Shown here: piece by piece, positions 35,054 to 45,940 of the stretch
Layout: the number at the start of each line of letters is the position of its first letter
Numbering within the stretch: the stretch's first letter is position 1
Assembly (NCBI RefSeq): GCF_015832195.1
Contig: NC_052017.1
Span: 71,611,801 to 71,675,800 of the forward strand
Reading direction: 5' to 3'
Origin: Motacilla alba alba
Lineage: Eukaryota; Chordata; Aves; Passeriformes; Motacillidae
DNA length: 64,000 nt
Notes under the pieces: generated by a model
Told to the model about the DNA's origin: nothing
Database searches by the model: none
Seen by the model: the letters and a program-made list of their open reading frames with translations, nothing else
Program-made: the position numbers and the translations under genes

Positions 35054-36133
35054 GGTTTCTGGTAGCTAATTCATTCTTACATCATTATTAATCACTGTAA
35101 TTCTCTCATTTTTGTAATTGAAATGAAATATTCTGAAATCAAATATTCTTCCCCTAAAAATATACAAGGGTTTTTTGTCTCAAATTTCTTCATTTTACCA
35201 AATTTAGTACTTTAAAAATTATATTTGTTGCCTGAGTTATTGAGATTCTTCCACTACTCAAGTCTCAAGATTATTATCTTCAGGCAAAAAGAAGCTTTGA
35301 AGACTAAAATCGTATAAACTCCCAATTTTGGAATGACTAAAGTTAGGGGGCAAGAATCCTATTGCGGAGTCATATTTTTTTTTAAATCATAATTTTATCA
35401 AGATTTGGAGCTTAATGTTTTCATTGTGCAACATCTAAGTACACTCTGGATGCTACACAAGAAGGATTATGCAGTATGGTGGACTTAATTGACACATATT
35501 ATGTCTTAAATTTTCTAGTGAATATACAAAGAAAAGTATCCAAAATGAGTAAAACATCTTTCCATGTAAATCTCTTGCACTCTGCTTTAGAGTGCTTTTA
35601 GAGCGCTTTTAGTGCTTTTTTTTAGGGTGGTTCATCTAATTTCTGAATGAAACATGAATGATACTTCACCAAAAAAAGAAAGAAAAAAAGAAAAATCTGT
35701 TCTGATGAGAAGTTAAAATGCATTTTATGTTGTAAATACTTCAAGATGTCTGAAAATATGAATTTATTTTAATTTTATTGTTGGTTTTGTTTTTATCATC
35801 TGATACTTAGCAGAAAAAGAGGATTTTAATCTTTTCAGAGTAGTGGTACCTCAGACTTTCTAACTGTGATAAAATTCTTAGGGGGATCTGTTTGGAATTG
35901 CAGTGAGAGGTTGCCTATGGGTTTTCCCTGCCTCCTGATGGAACAGTCAAGACATGAAGGAGCTTCTGATAGCATTTACCTTTACTGAGTTACTATACTG
36001 TTCTGGGATTATTTTTGGCTTGCCCATATCCTTCCTCCTTAACTGCCATAAAATCATATCCCCTTCCCCCCGATAATGTTTATACTGAGTTTGTGCCTAA
36101 TTTTGGAATGAGGTGCTGATATGTTACCACCTT

Positions 36134-36159
36134 TTTATAACATTTTATAATGTTATAAA
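36134..36159. repeat. Perfect AT hairpin, 11-bp arms
   Basis: TTTATAACATT and AATGTTATAAA flank a 4-base loop. Almost purely A and T, so this may be chance; no flanking repeat or gene gives it a role. Confidence 0.75.
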
Positions 36160-36586
36160 TCAGGTATTATTAAATAACTTGTGAATGAGAGTGGGTTCTG
36201 ACGTGCTGGCCACCTCAATAAAGCTACTGCCTGCTGCTGGAGACCTAGGCAAAAGGCAGGGACTTATCTAAACTCCCACATCTATTTATGACATTTCTGA
36301 CTGTTCATGAGCTGACTCAAAAGGAAAGTGACTGAAGTTTATACTACCAGCATGTAAAGAACTGCTGTATTGAAAACAAAAATAGGCACCATATTACTAA
36401 AAACACAGGAAAGTATTCTGGAGTTTGTTTTTAGTTTGCTTGATTATCCAATAACATTAAAACATATACCTCTATTTGCTCTTTATAATGGTGTCCATGC
36501 CCTGCTTTGGAGAGGACTAGGGAGGTTCTAATGATTCCTGTGGCAAAATTAGACACAAACGAGGTCAATGCTACACCCACAAACAA

Positions 36587-36592
36587 TTTATT
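36587..36592 (-). terminator. Polyadenylation signal of the probable LTR
   Basis: AATAAA on the minus strand within TATTAATAAATTGTTTG. It lies about 200 bases after the TATA box and 48 bases before the 3' end of the element. Confidence 0.55.
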
Positions 36593-36793
36593 AATACAGA
36601 AATTGGCCCTAACAGAAGTGATGGGAAAGGTAGAGATGAAGGAAGGAAAAGAAGCAATATTTCGGAGAGTTGAGAGAGAGAGAGAGTTACCACCATGGAT
36701 CCAACAGTGTCCTGTTGGTCTGATTTCATCAGTCAGTGGGTGGCTGGTGCAGAAGCAGGGGCAGGAGGCTGACAAGTGATGCAGTTCATAATT

Positions 36794-36803
36794 CCTTATA
36801 TAC
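36794..36803 (-). promoter_or_regulatory. TATA box of the probable LTR
   Basis: GTATATAAGG on the minus strand, followed downstream by a GC-richer leader and an AATAAA signal. It supports reading the block as an LTR promoter directed toward lower coordinates. Confidence 0.55.
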
Positions 36804-37004
36804 AGCATAGCTCCTCCTACAGTCCAATCGTCTGAAGAAACGATCGGTTCTCAAGGGGGTTTGCCTGAAGAAATCCCCCTATCAAAAGAGCCTCCCTCTG
36901 CATTTAAGGACGGGTGTCCAAAGAAATCTTCCTTGGAGCAGAACCACCCAGCAACAGAGCCTCTCTTTGTCCTCCTCCCCATGATGACCATGGATGCCAT
37001 AACA

Positions 37005-38536
37005 TTCCTTTTCATGTCTGCTGCCATAGGTCAAATGCTGCTTCTCCAGTACTTTTCCGAATACAGAAGTGGCAACTAAAGCACTTAATGTTAGTTCTTG
37101 CAGTTAAACAGATTTCTAAGCAACAGTTCAAAATGAAGTTCAAACAGCATTGAGACATTTTCATCTCAGCATTCATCAGTCCCTCACGAGTGGCCACAGG
37201 AATAAATGTTTATGCTGCTGTACATCTTTTATGAAGTCTATGGTTATTCTTACATTTTGGGGTTCTCTGCATATTCAGGTATTCATTGTGCAGTGTCTGA
37301 ACAGGAACTACAGGTTCACATTGCTAGGCTTTGCTCCAGACAAGGGCTAGTGAGGATCACTGCTGCTTCAGAGAAATCTCAGAAAAACTTATATCACATA
37401 AAATATTCCATTTACTAGAACTAAGGGGAACACAGATAGGGAGAAAAGCCTTGCTCTTCTTCTTCAAGACTGAAACAGAGAAGCATCTACTGCTCTTCAT
37501 CCACTGTGCAGAGAGAGACAGACGTCCCTCCCGGTATGTCATCTGATTTTTCATACCTGCTGATTAAGCTGGCCTCTCTCTTGCCTCTCAAGACCTAGAA
37601 GGAGCTAAAGCTTCTTTCATTCCTAAATAGATTTACAGAAAGAAAATTTGAAAAAACTCATCCAATGAGATCCAATCCATCACCAAGTGATGGCTCACTT
37701 GGTCTCCCTTTCACTATCTGTCTAATATCTCTTTTGCACACTGTGATAGTCTGCTATTATAAAGAACATGGCTTATAAACTTTCCAGGGGTAGAGAATAA
37801 CCAAGTTGCTCTAAACATTTCCTCAGTTGGCATTAACACTGTCTAGGAAACTTCAGTATGTTCTGTTTATCAAAAAGAGCCTGGAATGTTCAATTCAAAT
37901 GAAAAAACCTCTACCATGTATGTGTATATTTGAAGAAAGGAATTTAATTTAAGTTTTATATTTTAAAATTTATGTAAGTATAATAAGATATATCTTATAA
38001 TTTGCAATAATTACACAATGAGGTTACAGGTACAAGAATAATGTGAACTCCATGATAAATATTTTCAAGAGGTTTTTTCCCCTTCATTAGCAGGATATGA
38101 GTTAGATAGACTTGTTTCTGCATATCTGTGAAATGCATTTATAGGATTTCTGCTTGCATGTTTTATGTAATATGAAGTCTTTTTTAAAAAAAATTCTTCC
38201 TTTCTGATCTGCAATCCTACCCCTTTGATATATCTATTCCACAGATTACGAGGAATTATTGTATATTATGATATATCTATTCCCCAGATTACGAGGAATT
38301 ATTTTCTTACTTATTTTGTGAATTGTTCTGCATTTCCCTAAAAATCAACCTTCTCCCTGGCAAAAAACCCCCACCAAAATATGAAAACCCAACCAACCGA
38401 ACAAACAAAATAGAAACTCAAAATAACTCAGCAAATATCTTCCTCTGTTTCTGAGTTTCACTCAGGTGAAGGGTGGAACATCTTCAAATGGGTTTGGAAA
38501 TAAAAATTTTGGCATCGGGTATGAGAAAACAAACTT
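37005..38536. other. Unique DNA, no gene seen
   Basis: Several short overlapping frames on both strands (37012-37554) have no domain. A local 43-bp tandem duplication is listed separately. Confidence 0.6.
38227..38306. repeat. 43-bp tandem duplication, nearly exact
   Basis: GATATATCTATTCC starts at 38227 and again at 38270. The second copy includes 37 of the 43 bases, with one A-to-C difference (CACAG against CCCAG). It is a recent local duplication with no coding context. Confidence 0.93.
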
Positions 38537-38662
38537 AAGGCCAGGTTGGGTAGGACTTTGAGCAACCTTGTATATTGGCGGGTGTATTTGACCCTGGAAG
38601 AAGGGTTAGAACTGGGTGATGTTTAGGGTAACTTCCAACTTATGCCATTCTATGATTCTATG
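38537..38662 (+). mobile_element. CR1 LINE tail, sense
   Basis: Only the last 125 bases or so of a CR1 copy: AAGGCCAGGTTGGGTAGGAC, then TTTGAGCAACCTTGTATA, a decayed middle, and the ending CTTCCAACTTATGCCATTC then TATGATTCTATGA. The two ATTCTATG units at the end are the CR1 tail repeat. It has no coding part. Confidence 0.92.
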
Positions 38663-41600
38663 AAAAGTAGACAGTTTTTCAAGATGAGTAAGATGTTTTA
38701 TTGCTATATAAATTTTCAGAATGAAAGCATTGCACCCTTCAACTAATAGATTAAAAATCCCTTTGAATTTCAGAAGTCTGGAGTGCTGAAATCTCATTGA
38801 CTTCCTCACCAACAGGAAGAATACTGGTGCTGTGAAAAAAGTGAAAAATTTGGGCTGCCTTTCTAAAAGGCCATTTTTTAGCACTGATGTGGTTTTCCTG
38901 ATTTAAAAAAGAAAATCAAAATAATTTTATAATGCTAGTCTACTGTATAAATAGCACTTATATTTTTTGAACTCTGGATTTTCAGATGTGCCTTGCAATT
39001 AAACTGCATTTTGTTATTCTAGGAAAATCTCAGAGGAGAATGAAAGTGCTATCAAAAAACTAAATAGTTCCCGGAATGTGCAGTCTGATATTGCTATGAA
39101 TCCTGAAATAAGCATATTTGTTTCTTCTAACTACTCCTTTTTATGTGGGATGGAGGGCATCACATATTTAACAACTGTCTAAAAGTCAGATCAAGCAAAC
39201 TTGGCTGCCTCAGTACACATGCACAAACAATTGGAAACAATCCATTTAGAGGAGGAAAACACATGAAAAAGAAAGACTATAAAGGCCTTGCATTGAGGTA
39301 ACAATTCTAAGCAATATAGAGACCTGAATAAGCTTCCTTGGAACAGGATAAGTTCTAGGGTCTGAACTTTATAGTTGGGTAGGTTTTTTACAGCCATAGA
39401 TAATTTTATTTTATCTTTCTGTGCTGTTGTTTGTACTGGTATTCATTAAACTTAATATTTTGATAAAATGAGCCAGAAAATTGGAAAAAAAGTTCGAAGA
39501 AATAGTCTTTGGAACTGGACTATTTAATGAGTCTAGAAGAGCACAAATTATTTTCAAAGCAAGTTATTTATTTCATGTTTCATGAACGACACATGAAACA
39601 TAATTCTTCTTTTTTTAATGATGTTTAGTGTAAAAATCTAAAATAGTTAAATTGGTTAATTTACCTCACATCTAGATTTGAAAGCTGAAAAGGCAGATGT
39701 CACTGTTATTGACTTGTGAACTTGCTTTTGGATCTGTCCATTAGCTCCATGCATATGTGAGCAGCTGAAGACCCATTTTAGCAGAAAATTGAGGTTAAAG
39801 GCCACATTTCTGTTCCCAGTCCCACTACCACAAAGTTTAAGCAACGTTTGTCTTGCTACAGCCTTTCTCTTGGAGTTCCTCCTGCTGTAATAATGTCTCT
39901 GAAGCCGAGCTTGAGGCAATAGCTGATGTTCAGTCAGCAAACTGGTAAAAAAGGCATCTGTTATTGCACTCTGCTCTCCTGATTAGCAGAGCATGAGCTG
40001 CTTTACTTTACAAAAGGGGAACTGGATTATTTGAAATATACATCTTTTTTTTTTTTTTCTCCTCTCTGTTGAGAATTCAATCACCCAGGAAATTTTGCCG
40101 AGAAACTGACTGAACAAAATGTAGAAAGCTGCTAACAAAAACTGGGTGGCAGCCAAATGGTTGACATCCAGATATGACAAAAACTGAAAGCAACATGTAA
40201 TTCAAATACTAGAAAAGGGCAGAGATTCTTTTTCTACCAAAGGTGGTTGTTCTTCAAGGAGAACTTGTCATGAATGTTCATCTTCTTGTCATGAGCAATT
40301 TTCATCTTGAACATCATTACTGTTCAAAAGTTAAAGTTTATAATGGTTTTCAGACATGTCAGTGTCTTAAAAAATGTTTCTGACCACTAAATATTCATGC
40401 TACTAGAGAACAGAATGATTAATGGAAATGCTTAAGAATAAGAAAAAAGTAGTTCTCATTTGTGATATCCTCTATTATTACCACACTGGAAAAAGAACTC
40501 GGACAAAATCCAAATCCAAGCAAAATTAAATTTTCAAATGAAGTTGTGGAAACTGGACATGGTTCTTCAGTTAGCTGTTTATTCAGAGTTAAAAATATAT
40601 ACCTAGGAACATTTTAATAATATTCTTAGCTTTGAAACTAAATTTTACTTTTTCATTCAGTTCTAATAATAAAACTGCAATAGCACTGACATATGGTAAG
40701 ATGACAAGTGCTAGAACTCAGTAGGTATAGATCTTTCTAGGAAAATGGTTTAATTTAGAAGGAATTTACCTTCAGCATTGAGACTTTTGAAATTGCCTGC
40801 CAGCTGTGGAGCCATGTGGAACTGTGACTTCTGAGATGCAGGGTTTAGATATTTTGCTGGCTCCTTGACCATTAGGTTTATATTCAAACTGTAGAACATC
40901 AGTGCATGATTCCAATTCCATGCCAGGGCAAGACCTGGAAGTATCCCAAATGCCTGCCTCTTGTCTCCCCCTGTTGGATTCCCATCAAAAGGCAGAGTAG
41001 AGGTGCAGGCTATTAGGAAGCTGGACTTGGTTTGGACAGGTCTAGAGGAGTCCATCATCATTCCAGTCCATCCACATGACCTGCAAACTAGTTGCAGTAT
41101 AAAAGTCTCCCACCTTCACCTTATCAAGAAATACTTTACTGATATCAAAGCTATTCAAAAGCAAAGGAATCATATTCTATACAGAAGGCTACTCCTGTAG
41201 TTTGTAACTTGCAAATAATATGAACAAGCAGGATAATTGTTCTAAAATATATTTTCAGGCTGAACCAAAGCATCTATTACAATCCTTCCTGGTCTTTTTT
41301 TGTAGCTCTGATGTAATACTTATATAAGCCATTCAGAGCTACCCATAGCTCCCCAAAACATTATTTGCAATTGGAACTGTTACTTGCAACTTGGAGGTAG
41401 CTCATGGCCACTATTTTCTGGTTACTTGAGACTAGACAAACAAAATCCCCAAATGTATTTGCCGCCCACCAGCACAGATTGTTTGTTCAAATACAATGAC
41501 AGTCAAAGCAGTTTCATGAAACTGATTCAGCTGGTTGTGTCCTTACCTGCTTATTCTAAGTTGTATAAAAGTGCAGACACAGTGAGACACAGCACACATT

Positions 41601-42090
41601 ACAACAAGGTGGTAGATTGCAAGCAAAAGAGTAGTGAAGACAGGAAAGTATGAAAGCTGTCTAATATTTTCATTGCTATGTTTTTACTTTTTCCTTAAGG
41701 GTCTTGTCTACATACATCTCTACATTTGCAAAATTATTATAGTTGAGTAAAATATCTTCCTAACCAAAGAATAGTGTAATCAGTACAGATAATGGAATGG
41801 ATTCTGCTGTATTACTATCGTAGTTCTGCCACAGTAATCAAATGTGAATAAACTATTCCAGCAGAAAAGTTTTTATACCAGTTCACTTATACCCACCCTT
41901 GAGCTGGTAGTTTATATGGTGAAAGTCGTGTAAACATCACATGTAAACAAACCTTTCACATTCCATAGGTGAAATTGTGTCTTACCAACTTCAATATGAC
42001 TGGGAATACCCAGCTGTACAGTTTTCCCATTAATCAGATAGAATTAACAACATTTGCTTACGTCATAGCTGTTCAGGGAAGATTATTATA

Positions 42091-42114
42091 TTTTCATCCT
42101 TTTTAGGATGAAAA
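42091..42114. repeat. Perfect hairpin, 10-bp arms
   Basis: TTTTCATCCT, a 4-base T loop, then AGGATGAAAA. The arms pair perfectly. It is too short for a microRNA precursor as it stands, and no function is assigned. Confidence 0.85.
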
Positions 42115-43817
42115 GTGCTACACTAGATAGTATCCACTTCAAAAGAAGCTGTGATGATCTGCAGACCAAGGTACTGCTTAGCTATGCCACGCTTCCCACT
42201 GGAACTGCCTGTTTGCAGGCATTAATCTCTTCCTGAAATCTAGCAAGTGAATGCTTTCCAGAGTTTAAGGGATTTTTAGGTCTGAGGAAAAGCAACTGCA
42301 TTGCTTTGCAGAGTGCAGCGGGTGAAAAAACCCAAATTCTAAAATCATTAATTGTGTCTTTTCCAAGACGAAGCAGTTATTTTGTGAAAAGACCAAGTTG
42401 CACTCTCAGCCCTGTCTAAGCAAATTCCAGGGGCTGCCCCAGCCATGATACATTTGTTGCCTCACATTGGGCAGGACTTCATCTTCCCACTGAGAAGTTG
42501 TAGGTACTTCCCCTTTGACTTACAGCAAGGACTATTAGCTCCACAGATGTCAGTAGGTTTTACACAGCAGTGCCACCATAAAAATTTAAAAATTTTATCC
42601 TATAGTATTGTAAAATAATTAGTTTCATTTTCCCCAGAGTTTTACAATTAGCAGCCCTAAGAATGAAAATTGTATGTGTTGCACATCTGGCCTTGAAAAT
42701 GCCATTATACATGACCATGCTTGATGCTAATAACAAAGTGCAAAGGACACAGATAGAAAATTGCCAAATTAGTACCTGTGTCAGCTGAAAAGCATATGGC
42801 TTACAGTTGTATTTCTTTCCTAATTTCCTTTAATTTTTGAAAAGTAAAGGGGAAAGCAGGAGTGGAGGGATGAGAGGTTTCCCATGAAAGTACAGAGCCA
42901 AATCACCAAAGCAACTGTAACATAAATGAAAAAATGCTGCTGAAGAACAGTCTACAGAAGAAGAAGCTTTGTGTTCTTTGACTTTTTTTTTGCTACTGAG
43001 CAAATTTTTGCTGATACTTAGATTTATAGCTCACTGTTGATTATTTAAAATATACTTTCTGTTCAAGAAAAGCCTATTGCTGTTTGAGAGAAAAAAGATA
43101 AATTTTTTAAATTAATGTATTGTCTTACTAATCTGTGTTAAAATAAGCAAATATTTTTCTTAGCATGCTTTTAATAACCATTCCATGTAGGAGTAATATT
43201 CTTCAAGTTTTCATTTAAAACTTCTTTTATTGTTAAGCTCTGCTGCCATTATGTTGTGTAGGGATTTAATCACTATTCTGAGTGTGCACACAATTTCTAA
43301 TAATGCCAATTAATAAGCACTGATTGAAAAAAAGAAACACATAATTGTTTCTAATTTTCATTTTTCACAGAAATTGTTTCAGCAAAGTATTTGTTAATTT
43401 TATGGTGACATAAATACTTTTCCATTAAAACTAAGTCAACAGCAGAAGATTTAGATATGTATTTTTTCATTTTTCTTCCCATTTGAATATATAAAACCTA
43501 TTAATTTATGAATTAATGGAATTTAATAATGTGAATTTTTGTGAATTTACTGAAAATTACAAAAAAATCAATGAGGTTGGACTGATCATGGGTTTTCCTG
43601 GCATCAGCTGAAGCATGAATTATATCTATTAGATCTGATTTCGTAAAGAAAGGTGTAACATTCATAGTTTGTCATTTTCTTACAGAAGCAAGAACAAAGT
43701 TCTAGTGGAATGTCAATTCCCTTGAATTCTGGGACAAAGTTCAGTGAAAACAGGCCTATATTTCAGCATGCTTATTTGGAAGCATTCTGCTTACATGTGA
43801 TACTACCTCAACATGAA

Positions 43818-43849
43818 AATAAAGAGTCAAACAAAAAAAAAAAAAAAAA
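43818..43849 (+). other. AATAAA signal followed by an A17 run
   Basis: AATAAA at 43818-43823 is followed after nine bases by seventeen A (43833-43849). This is the arrangement left by a retrotransposed polyadenylated transcript, or it may be chance in A-rich DNA. The sequence upstream was not recognised as a processed gene, and no convincing target-site duplication was found. Confidence 0.4.
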
Positions 43850-43910
43850 GGCTTCTAGAAACAGACAACATAGCCAGTTCTGGTGTATAATTTTGATAGC
43901 TATATAGAGA

Positions 43911-43915
43911 CAGTT
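43911..43915. repeat. Target-site duplication, left copy (CAGTT)
   Basis: Five bases abutting the left end of the LTR, identical to 44575-44579. Confidence 0.93.
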
Positions 43916-44042
43916 TGTCCTGGTTCAGGGCAAATTGGAGAGAACCCCCAAAGGGTCTCCTCTAGAAGAGCAGATTCACTTGGTCCCTCCCCCAGTTGGT
44001 TCAGGAGAAAATACCTCCTTAGAGAAAAGTGGAAAAAACCTG

Positions 44043-44048
44043 TTTATT
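44043..44048 (-). terminator. Polyadenylation signal of the ERVL-type LTR
   Basis: AATAAA on the minus strand within TTTAATAAACAGG, about 130 bases before the 3' end of the LTR. Confidence 0.7.
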
Positions 44049-44490
44049 AAACAATAGAACCTAAACAGTATTAAACAATAAAACCTCTTGCTGCTCCAAA
44101 AGAGACGACAAACTCAGAAAAGTCCTGTCCCTGAGCTGCCGCTCAGCTCACTCTGTCTCTCATCAGTCCCTCCAGCGCTGGAAATGCCGCGGCCCAGGCC
44201 CAGCCCGGTGGCCACAGGTGAGAGCTGCCGGTGCACTGCTGGGTGTTCGGTCCAGAGCAGGTTTAAACAGGTCCAAAGAAAAGGAAAAAAAAAAACCCAA
44301 TCCAGGGAACTTGTCTGCCTCAGCTAGCTAAAACTAAATAAAACAAAGCAGAGCTCTGTCCCACTGTCTGTCCATCCACAGACAACACAGTCCAGGAGCA
44401 GGAATGTGGAGGAATGACAGCAGTGTCTGAAAACAAACTGTACACTTCTTCTCCCCACCCTTCACTCTCTGGAACAAGTCTGGAAGGTGC

Positions 44491-44516
44491 AAAACTTATT
44501 ATTAAAACTTATTATT
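44491..44516. repeat. 13-bp exact tandem duplication inside the LTR
   Basis: AAAACTTATTATT occurs twice head to tail. As I remember the LTR family it has a single copy here, so this is probably private to this insertion or its subfamily. Confidence 0.9.
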
Positions 44517-44574
44517 CAGCATAAACAGAACAAGACAATTGGGGATAAAAGCATCATATAGTCAACCCAGGACA

Positions 44575-44579
44575 CAGTT
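44575..44579. repeat. Target-site duplication, right copy (CAGTT)
   Basis: Five bases directly after the LTR, identical to 43911-43915. Confidence 0.93.
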
Positions 44580-45805
44580 AATTGTTGATTCCACATCTGC
44601 AAATATAGCTTGTGTTTGGAGTCATCTGAATAGTAGAAATCAGGTGTTGCTTGCACAAAGAACATCCTGTACTGCTCTTCTCTATGTGCTTTTAAACATA
44701 TTTATAAATAAGTGCACTGAATTATATTAAAAATTCAGCTGTTTCTGACAGTTTAGCCTTCATATTGCTACAAAGTTTTAATTTTCTCCTATCTCTGCAA
44801 AAAATAGATTGTAAGACAAAATTTTATCAGAAATGCTTTTTTTAATATGTTATAATTTCTTGTGCACATATATTCTGTCCATGTCCTGAATGTTTCTTCT
44901 TACAATTTTTTACACTTCTATGGATTTTTTATTTTTTGTTGAAAATAAACTTTCATGGGTGAAATAATTTCATATTGAAGGAGTATTTTCACCTAATATA
45001 TATACTTAAGTTTGAAATCTAATTTTTTGGTAGGTGGCTTTTTTTTCCAAACTAAGAATGTTCGGTAACAAAGAAAATTGGTGTAATTTACTCTTTTGTC
45101 AATGAGAAATTAAATTGAAAATTCAAGACTAGTATATTATCAAGCTGTGACTGTTTATAATTGCAAACATCAATCCCAGGTTTCAGGATAGGCTGTTTTA
45201 CTTTTTTTTTTTTCCAAAGGCTTAATAAATAATCTACACAGATTTATTGCAAAATACCGAAGGTTTGGCTATGAAGCACTGTGGTGGGGGGCTGATTTAT
45301 CTTAAAAATGCACAAAACCCAGTATACTGCTGATTCTAATCACACATTTCTCTAAAACTCATTTGAGTGGTGTTTTTTCAACAGAGGAGAAGCTGAAAAT
45401 CTGTCTCAAGCAGAATGCCAAATATATCAGTATGCCAGAGCGGTTCAGGGTAGAAGTCGCTCAAGTGTTATAACATTAATCCATACTTTCACAGTTTTTC
45501 CCAAGTTTGCAGCACTATTTGGGTTGAAATACATGTGTACACATATTTCACAATGCCATACCAATGATTTTTAATAAATGCACTTAGAATAAAGTAGAAA
45601 AATTTTAAACATCTTGTTGTGTAAAAATATAAGATAATAATAGATAAATAGTGCCATATAGGCATGCTAGACTGTTGTCAAAATTGAAAATTAGTTTTTA
45701 ATGCACCCCCACTTCCCTCATCATAATTTCTGCTTTCTAGATGTTCACTGAAGGTGTTGTAATTTGACTAAAATGCAATCTTATTAAACTAAAATTTGCA
45801 TGCAA

Positions 45806-45940
45806 GATTTGGTTTGGTTGGGGTTTTTTGTTTTGTTGGTTTTGGTTGGTTTTTTCTTTGGTTTTTTTTTTTATTTGGTTTTTTGTTCATTTGTTTGGAT
45901 TTGTTTTGGTTTGTTTTGGTTTTTTTTCTTTTTTTGGTCT
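45806..45940. repeat. G/T-rich low-complexity tract
   Basis: About 130 bases made almost only of T with GG doublets and one GGGG (GGTTTGGTTGGGG near the start). The long hydrophobic frames across it (45796-45996, 45828-46064) are translations of this simple sequence. Confidence 0.95.

Larger units (their letters stand above)
30862..36538. other. Unique AT-rich DNA, no gene seen
   Basis: No gene or clear transposon. Simple sequence includes a T14 run and an A12 run near 31468-31502 and a T/G-rich run near 35 kb. A patch at 33.2-33.5 kb has open frames in three phases (plus 33200-33532 and 33268-33459, minus 33226-33474) but none resembles a known protein. A spot near 36217 (CCTCAATAAAGCTACTGCCT) looks a little like the R-U5 part of an LTR but has no recognisable ends. 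Confidence 0.55.
36539..37004 (-). mobile_element. Probable solo LTR, antisense, 466 bp
   Basis: On the minus strand this begins TGTTATGGCATCC (from 37004) and ends AATTTTGCCACA (at 36539), so it has TG...CA ends with partial inverted symmetry (TGT..GGCA against TGCCACA). TTCC lies directly outside both ends (36535-36538 and 37005-37008), a possible 4-bp target-site duplication, which is the class I (ERV1-like) size. In minus orientation there is a TATA box (GTATATAAGG, 36803-36794), a purine/pyrimidine microsatellite, and an AATAAA signal (36592-36587) about 200 bases later, in the order of U3-R-U5. GC content is higher than in the flanks. I do not recognise the family with certainty, and a 4-bp match can arise by chance. 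Confidence 0.7.
38663..43915. other. Unique AT-rich DNA, no gene seen
   Basis: No recognisable gene or transposon. Frames at 39656-39940 (minus, 94 codons), 40750-41061 (minus, 103 codons) and 41384-41653 (plus, 89 codons) lie in slightly GC-richer patches. They have no known domain, and no matching splice or start context was seen. Confidence 0.55.
43916..44574 (-). mobile_element. ERVL-type solo LTR, antisense, 659 bp
   Basis: On the minus strand this starts TGTCCTGGGTTGACTATATG (from 44574) and ends CTGAACCAGGACA (at 43916). The ends form a short inverted repeat (TGTCCTGG / CCAGGACA). It is flanked by a perfect 5-bp duplication, CAGTT, the size typical of ERVL and related elements. I recognise it as a common passerine LTR, with landmarks on the minus strand such as CACTGCTGTCATTCCTCCAC, GCTCTGCTTTGTTTTATTTA and TAGTTTTAGCTAGCTGAGGC. 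AATAAA on the minus strand (44048-44043) is its polyadenylation signal. The 79-codon plus-strand frame at 44088-44327 is antisense to the LTR and not a gene. No internal retroviral sequence is attached. Confidence 0.95.

Noticed and set aside
36180..36290. AATAAAGCTACTGCCTGCTG, which resembles an LTR R-U5 junction.
   Set aside because: No TG/CA ends, no TATA box in a fitting place and no target-site duplication were found; too little to call an element.
44088..44327. 79-codon plus-strand frame with a proline-rich middle.
   Set aside because: It lies entirely inside the minus-strand ERVL-type LTR and reads its opposite strand.
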